64,000 nucleotides of DNA, taken from positions 186,001-250,000 of the forward strand of contig JAHBYF010000001.1 in the NCBI GenBank assembly GCA_019636095.1, given 5' to 3'. Shown piece after piece: positions 10,993 through 20,524 of the stretch. The DNA is from Hyphomonadaceae bacterium. Lineage in GTDB: Bacteria > Pseudomonadota > Alphaproteobacteria > Caulobacterales > Aquidulcibacteraceae. Position numbers and translations under genes: made by a program. The notes under the pieces were generated by a model that did no database searches, was not told the origin of the DNA, and saw nothing but the letters and a program-made list of their open reading frames with translations. Numbering within the stretch: the first letter of the stretch is position 1; each line of letters opens with the position of its first letter.

Positions 10993-13005
10993 ATGGCGCA
11001 GGCCCCGGCCGAAGCGCCCCAACCAAGCAACTCAGCGAACGGCGCCGGTGGCGGCGGCCGTGCGCGTGCAGCCGCACATGGTGGTTTCTGGGCGTTGGTG
11101 TTGGGGTCGATTGGTGTCGTCTATGGCGACATCGGCACGAGCCCGCTCTATGCGTTCAAGGAATCTCTCCATCACGTCCTGCAAGACGGCACGCTCGCCA
11201 CGCGCGAAGAAGTGCTCGGCATCGTCTCGCTGATCTTCTGGGCGCTGATGATCGTGGTGACGCTGAAGTACGTCGTCATCGTCATGCAGATGGACAACAA
11301 GGGCGAGGGCGGCACGCTCTCTCTCATGGCGCTAGCGCAACGCGCCTTAGGACGGCGAACGCCGCTTCTGTTCCTGATCGGCGTTGCCGGCGCCTCAATG
11401 TTTTACGGCGATGCGCTCATCACGCCTGCCATCTCCGTTATCTCCTCGGTTGAAGGCTTGAAGGCCGTGCCTGGCCTCGACGGCAAGATAGATCCCTTCA
11501 TTCTTCCAATAGCCATCGGCATTCTCGTTGGCCTGTTCGCGATCCAATCGCGCGGCACCGGAGTGATGGGCCGCTTCTTTGGGCCAATCACGGCGATCTG
11601 GTTCGTGACGATGGGGGCGCTCGGCGCAATCCAGATTGCGTCGAATCCAACGATCTTTCAGGCCCTGTCACCGATTCATGCCGTGGGTTTCATGATCGAC
11701 CACCACTTCCTGACGTTTATCGTGTTGGGTTCAGTGTTCTTGGCGGTCACTGGTGCAGAGGCGCTCTACGCCGATATGGGCCACTTTGGCCGGCGTCCAA
11801 TCCGAACGGCCTGGGTTGGACTGATCTTGCCGGCGCTGACGCTGAACTATCTCGGGCAGGGCGCGTTCGTGATCGCCAATCTGGATCGGCTGAACGAAGA
11901 GTACCGGACCGCAGCCGATGCAGCGCGCGCCGTCGGCGCAAACACGGTTCAGTTCGATTTCAGCCCGTTCTTCGAAATGGCGCCGGACATGCTCCGATTG
12001 CCGCTCGTGATTTTGGCGACTGCCGCGACGGTGATTGCGAGCCAAGCCGTCATCTCCGGGGCTTTCTCGCTCACTCAGCAGGCGATCCAACTCGGACTGT
12101 TGCCGCGCATGGAAATCCGACGGACGTCGGAGACCCAGGCGGGGCAGATTTACATGCCGCAGATCAATTGGTTGCTGCTCGCTGGCGTCTTGGTGCTCAC
12201 CCTTGCCTTCGGCTCATCGACGCGATTGGCGGCGGCGTACGGCATCTCGATCACCGGCGAAATGCTGATGAGCACCTGCATGATGTTCATCGTCATCTGG
12301 AAGCTTTGGAAGCGTCCAATATTGCTGGCCGCCGCTGTCATCACGCCGTTCGTGATTATCGAAGGGATTTTCCTCGCTTCGAACCTGCAGCGCGTTTGGT
12401 CCGGCGGTTTCGTTCCGTTGCTGTTGGCGGGCGGTCTCATTCTTGTCATGTGGACATGGGTGCGCGGCACGCGGCTGCTGGCGGAGACGACACGGCGTGA
12501 CGAGCCGCTCGCGAAGCTCTTTGAAACGCTCTCGCATCATCCGCCGCACCGTGTGCGCGGCGCGGCGATATTCCTGACGGGCGATCCCGATGTCGCACCC
12601 GCCGCCCTCATGCACAATTTGAAGCACAATCAAGTGCTGCACGAGCAGCTTATTATTCTGACTGTCAGAACCGTGAACGCGCCGCGTGCGCCCGAGAGCG
12701 AACGGGTGAAAGTCGAAGACTATATGCCCGACGTGAAGCGGGTGTTGCTCACATTCGGATTCATGGAGACGCCGAACGTGGTGAAAGCGCTCACCGAGGC
12801 GCGCAAGCATGGGCTCAAGTTCGATATCATGAAGACGAGCTTTTTCCTTTCGCGCCGAACAATTGTGCCGAGCGAAAGAAGCGGCATGCCGCTTTGGCAG
12901 GATCACCTGTTCATTTTCCTAGCGCGCAACGCCACCAACGCGACGGACTTCTTTCACATTCCGTCGGGCAGAGCGGTGGAGTTGGGCAATCAGGTGATGG
13001 TGTGA
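10993..13005 (+). CDS. kup: Kup-type potassium uptake transporter
   Basis: Low-affinity K+/H+ symporter of the inner membrane (KUP/HAK/KT family). The 670-aa protein has the conserved start LVLGSIGVVYGDIGTSPLYAFKE. About 12 transmembrane segments follow, with GASMFYGDALITPAISV, VTGAEALYADMGHFGRRPIR and NYLGQGA. A cytoplasmic C-terminal domain carries GAAIFLTGDPDVAP and ends near FFLSRRTIVP. The first 30 residues are low-complexity. It is preceded by AAGGGGAT as ribosome site and stands alone, convergent with the MpaB-type gene downstream. Confidence 0.96.
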   Translation: MAQAPAEAPQPSNSANGAGGGGRARAAAHGGFWALVLGSIGVVYGDIGTSPLYAFKESLHHVLQDGTLATREEVLGIVSLIFWALMIVVTLKYVVIVMQMDNKGEGGTLSLMALAQRALGRRTPLLFLIGVAGASMFYGDALITPAISVISSVEGLKAVPGLDGKIDPFILPIAIGILVGLFAIQSRGTGVMGRFFGPITAIWFVTMGALGAIQIASNPTIFQALSPIHAVGFMIDHHFLTFIVLGSVFLAVTGAEALYADMGHFGRRPIRTAWVGLILPALTLNYLGQGAFVIANLDRLNEEYRTAADAARAVGANTVQFDFSPFFEMAPDMLRLPLVILATAATVIASQAVISGAFSLTQQAIQLGLLPRMEIRRTSETQAGQIYMPQINWLLLAGVLVLTLAFGSSTRLAAAYGISITGEMLMSTCMMFIVIWKLWKRPILLAAAVITPFVIIEGIFLASNLQRVWSGGFVPLLLAGGLILVMWTWVRGTRLLAETTRRDEPLAKLFETLSHHPPHRVRGAAIFLTGDPDVAPAALMHNLKHNQVLHEQLIILTVRTVNAPRAPESERVKVEDYMPDVKRVLLTFGFMETPNVVKALTEARKHGLKFDIMKTSFFLSRRTIVPSERSGMPLWQDHLFIFLARNATNATDFFHIPSGRAVELGNQVMV

Positions 13006-13024
13006 GGCGTAGGCAACCCAAAGC

Positions 13025-13903
13025 CTAACGATAGAGATAGTTCGAAGGCAGACCGAGGCGCTTGCAGCTTTGTGCCGGCGGCGCGTCCTCGATGACGAAG
13101 CGCTCTGCCGCCGCGCCGATAGCGCGCAGCAATGTATGCTCTCCGCGGCGCAAACCAAATTCGTTTCCAAGCCCGAGAATCTCGCGCGCCCAAGCGGGCG
13201 TGATGCTGACGGCGCCACGCACCATGAGGCGCTGCACCGCTTTCAGCGGCAAAATCGGTGCGGCGCGAACAATCTTGAAAAAGTCGAACAAAATGTCTGA
13301 CGCCTCAAGCTTCGGGGCCATTGACGCAAAGATGAGGTCGAGCGCGGCCCGTGAATTGGGCGGAGCGTTGGCGCCGTACAGCGCCGCTACAGGCGCGCCC
13401 TCTGCGTAGAAGCTGTCCACATCGTCAGCGGACAGAGCGCGAACGTATCGGTTGTAGGCTTCGGAGAAGCCGTAGGCTGCTGTGGCATGCACCCATGTCA
13501 GTAGCTCGGGATCGTTGGCGCTGTAGGTGACGCCAGATGGCGTTTCCCCCTCTATCCGATCATGCGCACGCACCACGCCGGCAATCATGCGACGGGCCTG
13601 AGCTTCGGGGGCATAGATCGTGACCCAGGCTGCGAAGCCGGTCCGCCGCATCCGCGTTTCTGGATCGCGGCGGAATGTGGTGTGCTCCCACACGCCGGTA
13701 CGAACGCGCGGTTCGGCCAACTCAAGGATGACAGCCGCAAGGCCGCCGACGATAAGCGCAACTGGGTTCTTCATGACGCGCCAGCTCACGGAATTCGGCG
13801 TAAACAACGCCGACGCGCCGGCAGGCGAGGCGAAATCCACTGGCTGCATCCCAGGTGGAGGCGCGACATAGTCGCGTAGCAGCCGATCCAAGTTGCGAGC
13901 CAT
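13025..13903 (-). CDS. DUF2236 / MpaB-type oxygenase family protein
   Basis: 292-aa protein of the DUF2236 family (ER-bound oxygenase mpaB and rubber-oxygenase/Lcp catalytic domain). The typical segments include NSVSWRVMKNPVALIVGGLAAVILELAEPRVRTGVWEHTTFRRDPETRMRRT (in two parts), GVTYSANDPELLTWVHATAAYGF and the C-terminal helical region. Characterised relatives bind b-type haem and cleave polyisoprene or similar chains, but most bacterial members have no known substrate. It sits alone, convergent with kup and divergent from the two hydroxylase paralogues. Confidence 0.78.
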   Translation of the reverse strand: MARNLDRLLRDYVAPPPGMQPVDFASPAGASALFTPNSVSWRVMKNPVALIVGGLAAVILELAEPRVRTGVWEHTTFRRDPETRMRRTGFAAWVTIYAPEAQARRMIAGVVRAHDRIEGETPSGVTYSANDPELLTWVHATAAYGFSEAYNRYVRALSADDVDSFYAEGAPVAALYGANAPPNSRAALDLIFASMAPKLEASDILFDFFKIVRAAPILPLKAVQRLMVRGAVSITPAWAREILGLGNEFGLRRGEHTLLRAIGAAAERFVIEDAPPAQSCKRLGLPSNYLYR

Positions 13904-13942
13904 CGTGCAAACTCTAGCATAGGCGACGAATGAGGAGGTGTC

Positions 13943-14878
13943 TTGACGCCTGGCGCAGACCTTACGTCATTGCAGCAGCGAGCAAGAGCTGGCGACGCGC
14001 GCGCGCAGTTTGAACTCGGGCGGCGGCTGCTGGTGGGACGCAACGCGCCATTTGCGCCCGACGACGCGGCAAAGCTGATCGAGGCGGCAGCGAAGCAGAA
14101 TGACACCGGCGCGCTGCAGTTATCCGCGGTGCTCGCCGCGGCTGGAATCGGTCGCCGGCAAGACTGGGACGCCGCATTTCATCTTGTGCGGCGCGCGGCT
14201 GAATCCGGCGACGACGCAGCGCGTGGGCAACTCGCGATTGTCGGCGAGCGTTTTGCGGATCAACTCAAGGTCCCGGAGGCCGCCAAACATTTCGATGCGC
14301 CGCGCGTGCTGACTTTCGAGCGTTTCCTGTCTGACGCAGAGTGCGCTTGGATCATCGATCGTGCGCGGCCAAGTCTTGATGTCGCTCGCATAAAAAATGC
14401 CGATCGCGGCGGTGTTAATGTCGATGCTATTCGCACGAACACCGGTATGGGATTTTCGCTCATAGACACGGACCTTGTCCTTCAGATCACCCACGCCCGT
14501 ATCGCCGCAGCGATTGGCCAGCCAGTGTTGCACCAGGAGCCGACCAACATTCTCCATTACACGCCGGGCCAAGAATATCGGCCGCATTTCGACTTCATCG
14601 ATCCGGGGGTGGCGCATTTCGCGCGGGAGCTTCAGACCGTCGGTCAGAGAACCACAACGTTCTTGATTTATCTGAACGACGACTACGATGGTGGCGCGAC
14701 TGCGTTTCCGCGTCTCGACTGGAGTTTCAAAGGGAGGGCAGGCGACGCCCTGGCATTCTGGAACATTACCGAGGGTAAGCCCGACCCGCTGACGCTGCAT
14801 GCAGGGACGCCAACCACCAAGGGTGTGAAGTGGTTGTTCTCAAAGTGGGTGCGTAACCGTCCGTTGCCGCTAGTATGA
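13943..14878 (+). CDS. Sel1-repeat 2OG-Fe(II) dioxygenase, prolyl 4-hydroxylase type (copy 1)
   Basis: A 311-aa protein beginning at a TTG preceded by a strong GAGGAGG site. The N-terminal 90 residues contain Sel1/TPR-like helices (ARAGDARAQFELGRRLL, AAESGDDAARGQLA). The C-terminal 190 residues form a prolyl-4-hydroxylase-like dioxygenase. Its iron ligands are visible as H and D in YRPHFDFI and a distal His in LHAGTPTTKGVKWLFSKWVR, where the Lys is likely to bind 2-oxoglutarate. A natural substrate is not known. The next gene is a full-length paralogue 78 bases downstream. Confidence 0.8.
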   Translation: MTPGADLTSLQQRARAGDARAQFELGRRLLVGRNAPFAPDDAAKLIEAAAKQNDTGALQLSAVLAAAGIGRRQDWDAAFHLVRRAAESGDDAARGQLAIVGERFADQLKVPEAAKHFDAPRVLTFERFLSDAECAWIIDRARPSLDVARIKNADRGGVNVDAIRTNTGMGFSLIDTDLVLQITHARIAAAIGQPVLHQEPTNILHYTPGQEYRPHFDFIDPGVAHFARELQTVGQRTTTFLIYLNDDYDGGATAFPRLDWSFKGRAGDALAFWNITEGKPDPLTLHAGTPTTKGVKWLFSKWVRNRPLPLV

Positions 14879-14956
14879 CCCAGTGTACTTGCAGCCCGAT
14901 CCGCGTTCTCAACACCACTTTGTCTGCTTTGTATTGACGGAGCGGGGTGCACAACG

Positions 14957-15895
14957 ATGAATCATGTGGCCGAGCTTCGCTTGCGAACGTCCAAGGGTGA
15001 TCTCCTGGCGCGCCAGGAATTGGTGCAATGGCTGGTTACCTCTGACTCGCTAGCGGAACGCGAGGAGGCGATGCGAATATTGCTGTCCGCCTGCGATCGG
15101 GACGACGCGGATGCGTTATTGTTACATGCAGCGCTCGCTGCACGCGGTGTCGGCAGAAAGCAGAATTTCGAGGATGCGGTTGCGCTCGTCGCAAAGGCCG
15201 CAGCCCTGGGTGACGAGAGGGCGCGGGGGCAATTTGCCGTTCTCGGCGGGAAGTTCGATCGCGAACTCTGGTTCAGGCCGATGCAGTTGCGACAACACCA
15301 CGAGGCGCCGCGCATCTTCACTGTAGAGAGCTTTATTCCGCCACACATATGCGCTTGGTTTGTCGAGTATGCGAAGACGCAGACCCTGCAACCGAGCACG
15401 GTCCGCGATGGCGCCAGCGGCGTCGATATAATTTCGCGGGGTCGCAGCGCAACAGGTGTTGGAGCAGGTGCTTTAGCTCCTGATCTCGTGATCCAACTAA
15501 CTAATCTTCGCATTGCCGGTGCGGTGCAAGTTCATGTTGCTCATCAAGAGCCGACGACGATCCTTCATTACGCGCCGGGCCAAGAGTATCAGGCGCACTA
15601 TGATCTTATCCGACCGCAGGAAGAGGCTGCCGCTGCGGAAGAACTGCGTGTGCTAGGCCAACGCGCGGCCACGGTGCTGGTTTACCTGAACGACGGATAT
15701 GAAGGCGGAGAGACCTACTTTCCTCATCTTGATTGGGGGTTCAAAGGCAAACCCGGCGACGCGCTGATCTTTTGGAATATGTCCGCCGCTGGTGAACGAG
15801 AGCGGCTTTCGCTCCATGCCGGATTGCCGGTGACAAGGGGAGAAAAATGGCTCCTTTCAAAATGGGTTCGCCAAAAGCCGGTGCCGTTGATCTAG
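14957..15895 (+). CDS. Sel1-repeat 2OG-Fe(II) dioxygenase, prolyl 4-hydroxylase type (copy 2)
   Basis: 312-aa paralogue of the preceding gene with the same architecture: helical Sel1-like repeats (residues 1-95), then the dioxygenase domain. Iron ligands are H and D in YQAHYDLI and the distal His in [20 protein letters not shown]. The two copies share blocks such as HQEPT-ILHY-PGQEY and [10 protein letters not shown] versus IYLNDDYDGG. They are clearly diverged rather than a recent duplicate. Both may be transcribed together. The function is presumably hydroxylation of a protein proline or a small molecule. Confidence 0.8.
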   Translation: MNHVAELRLRTSKGDLLARQELVQWLVTSDSLAEREEAMRILLSACDRDDADALLLHAALAARGVGRKQNFEDAVALVAKAAALGDERARGQFAVLGGKFDRELWFRPMQLRQHHEAPRIFTVESFIPPHICAWFVEYAKTQTLQPSTVRDGASGVDIISRGRSATGVGAGALAPDLVIQLTNLRIAGAVQVHVAHQEPTTILHYAPGQEYQAHYDLIRPQEEAAAAEELRVLGQRAATVLVYLNDGYEGGETYFPHLDWGFKGKPGDALIFWNMSAAGERERLSLHAGLPVTRGEKWLLSKWVRQKPVPLI

Positions 15896-15956
15896 CCGCT
15901 ACGCTGTGAAAGAAGGCGCGCCATCCGGTTCAGGCGGGAACCTCAGGAAACTCGAA

Positions 15957-17204
15957 ATGTCGCAGCCCAAAGTCAAGAAAGTCGTGCTCGCCTATTCGGG
16001 TGGTCTCGACACGTCCATTATTTTGAAGTGGCTGGAAGAGACGTACGGCTGCGAGGTCGTCACGTTCACGGCGGATCTCGGCCAGGGCGAAGAACTGGCG
16101 CCGGCGCGCGACAAGGCGCTGAAGATGGGCGTTCAGCCCGAGAACATTTTCATCGACGATCTGCGCGAAGAATTTGTCAAAGACTTTGTCTGGCCGATGT
16201 TTCGCGCCAACACGCTCTATGAAGGCCAATATTTGCTCGGCACCTCGATCGCGCGTCCTCTGATCGCGAAGCGGCAGATCGAAATTGCCAATCTCGTCGG
16301 CGCGGACGCCGTCTGTCATGGCGCGACCGGCAAAGGCAACGATCAGGTTCGCTTCGAGGTAAGTTATTACGCCTTGAAGCCCGATGTGAAAGTCATCGCG
16401 CCGTGGCGTGAGTGGGAGTTCGAAGGACGCCCGGCGTTGCTCGACTATGCGCGCAAGCATGGAATTCCGATCGCCAAGGGCAAAGAGCAGGCTGCGCCGT
16501 TTTCGATTGATGCAAACTTGCTGCACACGTCGAGCGAGGGGCTGGCGCTCGAAGATCCTGATGTTGAGGTCCCGGATATTGTCACCAAGCGCGAAGACAG
16601 GCGCACAATCACGCCGGAAGAGGCGCCCGATCAAGCGGAGACTGTCGCGCTTACCTTTGAGCGCGGCGATCTCGTAGCCATCAATGGCAAGGCCATGAAG
16701 GCTCACGAGCTGCTCGCCGAGCTCAATCGTCTTGGCTCGAAACACGGCATTGGCGGGTTGGATCTCGTTGAGAATCGCTATGTCGGCATGAAGTCGCGCG
16801 GCTTCTACGAAACGCCGGGCGGCACGATCCTATGGTACGGCCATCGCGCGATTGAATCGATCACGCTGGATCGTGGCGCTATGCATCTCAAAGACGAACT
16901 CATGCCGCGATACGCAGGCCTTGTTTACAATGGTTTCTGGTGGACGCCTGAGCGGAAGATGCTGCAAGCGGCGATCGACGCCAGCCAAGATAGCGTCAGC
17001 GGCGATGTGAAGTTGAAACTCTACAAGGGCGGCGTTCGTACAATCGGCCGCTCCTCGCCGAACTCGCTCTATTCTAAGAAGCTTGTCGGGTTCGATGAAG
17101 CGGGCGGCTACAACCAGGCCGACGCCGAGGGCTTCATCAAGTTGAACGCGCTGCGTTTGCGCATACTGGCTGAGCGCGACAAGAAGCGCGGTAAGAACGA
17201 GTAG
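15957..17204 (+). CDS. argG: Argininosuccinate synthase
   Basis: Condenses citrulline and aspartate with ATP to argininosuccinate in arginine synthesis; cytosolic tetramer. The N-terminal P-loop-like AYSGGLDTS is followed by [25 protein letters not shown] and later YNGFWWTPE, all diagnostic of ArgG. From the ATG at 15957 (MSQPKVKK) the product is 415 aa, close to the usual 400-410. An in-frame start 17 codons upstream would add a non-conserved tail and is less likely. It is monocistronic and convergent with the peptidase gene; the hairpin at 17207 may terminate both. Confidence 0.97.
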   Translation: MSQPKVKKVVLAYSGGLDTSIILKWLEETYGCEVVTFTADLGQGEELAPARDKALKMGVQPENIFIDDLREEFVKDFVWPMFRANTLYEGQYLLGTSIARPLIAKRQIEIANLVGADAVCHGATGKGNDQVRFEVSYYALKPDVKVIAPWREWEFEGRPALLDYARKHGIPIAKGKEQAAPFSIDANLLHTSSEGLALEDPDVEVPDIVTKREDRRTITPEEAPDQAETVALTFERGDLVAINGKAMKAHELLAELNRLGSKHGIGGLDLVENRYVGMKSRGFYETPGGTILWYGHRAIESITLDRGAMHLKDELMPRYAGLVYNGFWWTPERKMLQAAIDASQDSVSGDVKLKLYKGGVRTIGRSSPNSLYSKKLVGFDEAGGYNQADAEGFIKLNALRLRILAERDKKRGKNE

Positions 17205-17206
17205 GT

Positions 17207-17221
17207 GCGAACCTAGTTCGC
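17207..17221. terminator. Short hairpin between convergent argG and peptidase gene
   Basis: Perfect 6-base inverted repeat GCGAAC-CTA-GTTCGC located 3 bases after the argG stop and overlapping the stop end of the opposing gene. There is no U-run, so it would be a weak or factor-assisted terminator at best. Confidence 0.3.
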
Positions 17222-18712
17222 GCGTGATCCGGCCAATTCCGCTTCGGCCTCCGCCAACAAGCGCTGAGTCGTTTCGGCGCCGCTACCCGCGTGGGGGTCA
17301 TATGCGAGCGCGCGCAAAATCGGAATCGCTTCGCGGACACGATGCGCGCGCAACAATACATGTGCAGCGTTTAAGCTGATTTCGCCCACCTGTGGCGCGA
17401 GCTGTCGCGCCAGCAGCAGGATGTTGACGTAGTTTTCGTACGTCGCGTCATCCATGGGTTCTCCCGCATAGGTTTCGGCGTATCGCACAAGCGTTGGCAC
17501 ATGATTGCCGTCTAGCCGGTAGCCGCGTCCAAGATAACGTCGTGCCTGACTCAGCAAAGCAGTTCTTGGTTCCCCATGAGCATCGTCCGCTTCGCGAAGA
17601 TAGGCGAGGCCCATCAAATAGAGGCCGTCGCGACTGTCGGTATGTATGGCGAGGTAAGGCTCAAGCAGCGAGCGCGCTGTTTCTGTCGAGCCGAGCCGGA
17701 TTTCTGCGCGCGCGACCGTAAGAAGCGCGAAGTCGTCATAGGGCTCCGGTCCGGCGAGCTGGCGGATGCGCGCCAACAATGTTGCTTTGTCGTCGTCGCG
17801 GATAAAGCCGCTGAACAGGCGCCCCGAGATCGCCATGAGTCGGTCAGCGCTCGGCGGCAGCGTGCTCACATCCATCTGCGGTGTCGCGACGTGCGCGGGC
17901 CGGCCCAGCGCAATGGCGTTCGGATTTCCGCGCAGGTAGAGGCTTAATGTGCTCTGCATTTGCTCCGGCGTGACGCCAAAGCCCTCCTGGAAGGCTTCCA
18001 TCGGATCCCGCCCGGTGCGTAACGCCCGCACATACGTTAGAAACTGCGTGTTGGCGCCAGGTGTGAGCAATAGGTAGTGAGCAAACAGCCAAGCCTGCGC
18101 GTAGTACATTGATCGGTCACTACCGTCGATTTGGAATGGCGTTGCTGTCAACAAGCGCTCCATCGGAATCCATGCGCCGCCACGCAGGTCACGCACGCGG
18201 CCTTCATTGGCGCGACCGATAACGACGCGTTGTGTGCCGAGCGCGGCGGTGGATACGACTTCCGCAAAGCCTTCGATGTACCAAGCTGGATAGGCGTTGT
18301 TGAAGTACTGGTACATGAAGTGATGGGCATACTCGTGAAAGAGCGTGTCCTGCGAACCTAGGCCGCTGTTTGGGCTGAAGATCGAGTAGGCGGCGATACG
18401 CTCGGATCGCGCGACATAGACCCCGGCGATATTGTTGCCGAGGTAGGAAAAGGCTTCTTCGAATTGCCCCGTACTGAACAAATATACTTGAAGCTTCGTG
18501 GGGGAACGCTCGGCGGGGGCGCCCGTCATTCGGCGGAGCAGTGAATCAAATTCTTCCAGATTGTCTGCGACTTCGACGGCGCGCCGCTCCGATCCCTCTG
18601 CGAAGACGGTGAACCCCGTCGTTTCGACGGAATGCCATCGTTGCGCCTGGGCCTCTGCGGCGAGTGTGAGCCAACCGCATATTATCGCGATTACCACGAG
18701 AATGCTGCGCAT
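17213..18712 (-). CDS. Secreted HEXXH metallopeptidase (peptidase MA-like) with C-terminal helical repeats
   Basis: A 499-aa protein from the ATG at 18712, which has a GAGGGGAG ribosome site and opens directly into a signal peptide (MRSILVVIAIICGWLTLAAEAQA). The frame extends further upstream but without conserved sequence. The catalytic region reads TLFHEYAHHFMYQY...WYIEGFAEVVSTA. This is an HEXXH zinc motif followed about 20 residues later by a GFAE glutamate, the gluzincin or peptidase-MA arrangement. The C-terminal 200 residues look like TPR helices (LLTVARAEIRLGSTETARSLLEPYL). Substrate unknown; a periplasmic location is expected. Confidence 0.75.
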   Translation of the reverse strand: MRSILVVIAIICGWLTLAAEAQAQRWHSVETTGFTVFAEGSERRAVEVADNLEEFDSLLRRMTGAPAERSPTKLQVYLFSTGQFEEAFSYLGNNIAGVYVARSERIAAYSIFSPNSGLGSQDTLFHEYAHHFMYQYFNNAYPAWYIEGFAEVVSTAALGTQRVVIGRANEGRVRDLRGGAWIPMERLLTATPFQIDGSDRSMYYAQAWLFAHYLLLTPGANTQFLTYVRALRTGRDPMEAFQEGFGVTPEQMQSTLSLYLRGNPNAIALGRPAHVATPQMDVSTLPPSADRLMAISGRLFSGFIRDDDKATLLARIRQLAGPEPYDDFALLTVARAEIRLGSTETARSLLEPYLAIHTDSRDGLYLMGLAYLREADDAHGEPRTALLSQARRYLGRGYRLDGNHVPTLVRYAETYAGEPMDDATYENYVNILLLARQLAPQVGEISLNAAHVLLRAHRVREAIPILRALAYDPHAGSGAETTQRLLAEAEAELAGSRAN

Positions 18713-18927
18713 GGAGAACTCCCCTCGGGGTAGGCTATGTCCGAGAAAGGGAGCCCGCAAGCGTGCGGATTTTCGCATGTTGCTCCCAGCGTCGAGCGCC
18801 AAATCGGTGCAGCACATTGCGATTGGCGGCCGTTCGACCGTTAGGATCGCGCAATCCACCCGTGCACGACACGTCATGACACCTATCGTGTCGGCCTGCC
18901 CGTAAGGCATATCGCAAGTGCGTTCAC

Positions 18928-19608
18928 TTAGCTGAGGACGAGCCCGATCATCACCGCAGCATAATGTCCGGCAGCGCCAAGGATGACGCACGCGTGCCAG
19001 AGTGCGCGGCGAAACGGGATGGCGTGATTGAGGTACAACAGCACTCCACCGGAATAGGTAACTCCGGCTACGACCAGCATCGCGATGGCGAGAGGCGGCA
19101 GTGACGGCACCACCGGGCCAAGAACCAGAACCGCAAGCCAACCGAAGGCGAGGTAGATGAAGCACCAGGCGCGATCGGAGAGGTTTGGATAAAAGACCTT
19201 CCCTGTGGCGCCTGCGAGCGCCGCCACCCAAATCGCCACCGTTACGGCGACAGCAAATTCAGGCGGCAGCAACTTGATTGTGAACGGCGTGTAAGAACCC
19301 GCGATCATTAGGAAGATCGCGGCCTCGTCAATGCGGCGCAGAACGCGGCGATACCGAGATGGGCGTGTGAGGTTGTAGACGGCTGACGCGGCGAGCATCG
19401 CCATGAGGCACATCGCGTAGATCGCGCCAGCGGTCGCCATAGGCACGCCGCGATTAACCAACGCAACTGCTACAAGAAGTCCGCCACCGACAAGCGCCGC
19501 AAGAATCCCGATCGCATGCACAATCCCATCGGCCGCGTGCTCGGCCCGGTTTGGGTAGTGCTCTGCGAGTTCTTCCTCGTCAGCGGTCAGTAGTTCCGAA
19601 AATGCCAT
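18928..19608 (-). CDS. Hemolysin III / PAQR family membrane protein
   Basis: A 226-aa seven-helix membrane protein of the HlyIII (YqfA/AdipoR-like) family. Visible features are the N-terminal NRAEHAADGIVHAIGI (family-conserved H), MLAASAVYNLTRPSRYRRVLRRIDEAAIFLMIAGSYTPF (in parts) and the C-terminal HAIPFRRALWHACVILGAAGHY with the paired conserved His residues that bind metal in PAQR proteins. The family has been linked to membrane-lipid homeostasis; the hemolysin name is historical. Single gene; the 215 bases between it and the peptidase gene show no other coding signal. Confidence 0.88.
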   Translation of the reverse strand: MAFSELLTADEEELAEHYPNRAEHAADGIVHAIGILAALVGGGLLVAVALVNRGVPMATAGAIYAMCLMAMLAASAVYNLTRPSRYRRVLRRIDEAAIFLMIAGSYTPFTIKLLPPEFAVAVTVAIWVAALAGATGKVFYPNLSDRAWCFIYLAFGWLAVLVLGPVVPSLPPLAIAMLVVAGVTYSGGVLLYLNHAIPFRRALWHACVILGAAGHYAAVMIGLVLS

Positions 19609-19802
19609 ACCAGCGCGTCTTCTTGCTTTCTGCGTGAGTTGGACGCCTCACATGTAGTTATAGTTCCTCCGCCTTAACGTTAGATGATGGAAAGCGCGTT
19701 TTTCGTGCAACACAATCGGTTGAGCTTGCGACGCGCGCGCAACGCAAATGTTGCTCCCGCTGGGTGTTTCGCGAGTGGCGCGATTTTCGCACGTGGCTGG
19801 AT

Positions 19803-20054
19803 ATGGCCGCCAACCGTCCCAATCCCGCTGCGCTTCGTGCTGAAGCAAGATTGTTGACCATCGCCGGGTCCTTCCTCCTCGGCATTGGGTTTCCGCTAAC
19901 CTTGATCATGACGGCGATTGCGCTCGGCTCCGGCGACAGCTCACCGTTCGTGCCCGCCGCCATCGGCGCGCCGCCGATTGTCCTGGGGTATCTTGCGTGC
20001 CACTTCGCGTCACAGCGCATGGTCAAGGCGAAAGCAATCGAGCAGCGACTCTGA
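19803..20054 (+). CDS. Small two-helix membrane protein, unknown function
   Basis: 83 aa from the ATG at 19803 (MAANRPNPAALRAEARLL). Two hydrophobic segments are visible (AGSFLLGIGFPLTLIMTAIAL and FVPAAIGAPPIVLGYLACHFA), ending in a charged tail. A GTG at 19764 would add 13 residues; no good ribosome site distinguishes the two. No family recognised. It lies between hlyIII (divergent) and usg. Confidence 0.5.
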   Translation: MAANRPNPAALRAEARLLTIAGSFLLGIGFPLTLIMTAIALGSGDSSPFVPAAIGAPPIVLGYLACHFASQRMVKAKAIEQRL

Positions 20055-20187
20055 GCAGCCGCGCGCGGAGGGTGCTAATCTCAGCGCCAGCGGTTGTGCT
20101 TCGTTGACCGCGGAACCGCATCACTTCAGCCTCGATTAAGCAAACCAGCAGCACACTTTCGCTGCGAGTGGCGCTTTCGGAGGCCTC

Positions 20188-20454
20188 ATGGAGACGGATG
20201 AGTTCGCCTTACGGCTGAAGGGCTGGCGCTTGGCGACGGCCGAAGTGCTCTACTACATGCCCGATCATCCGGTGCTGCTGCAGAGCTTCATTTGGCAGAC
20301 CCTTGACCTCGCCCCCACATATCCGCGCATCCATAAATTCCTCGATTTCTGGCGGGCGGAGATTCAGGCGGTCATCCATTCCGTACGCCTGGCCGGCGGC
20401 GAGCAGCTTGCGCCTGCCAACATCCAGAACGTGGCGACGATCCTTCATCACTAG
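20188..20454 (+). CDS. usg: Usg family protein
   Basis: 88-aa protein matching the alphaproteobacterial Usg family (first noted upstream of trpF in Caulobacter; biochemical role unknown). The conserved core LKGWRLATAEVLYYMPDHPVLLQSFIWQ and the following DLAPTYPRIHKFLDFW and HSVRLA are present. A GGAGG site lies 4 bases before the ATG. Here it is not next to trp genes but sits between a small membrane protein and a lipoprotein. Confidence 0.8.
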   Translation: METDEFALRLKGWRLATAEVLYYMPDHPVLLQSFIWQTLDLAPTYPRIHKFLDFWRAEIQAVIHSVRLAGGEQLAPANIQNVATILHH

Positions 20455-20524
20455 ATTGAGATTGGGCGTTCGCTCGCATCGGTCTAGATAGGGTGGTGAG
20501 AGATTGATACTGGAGAAGCGCCGC

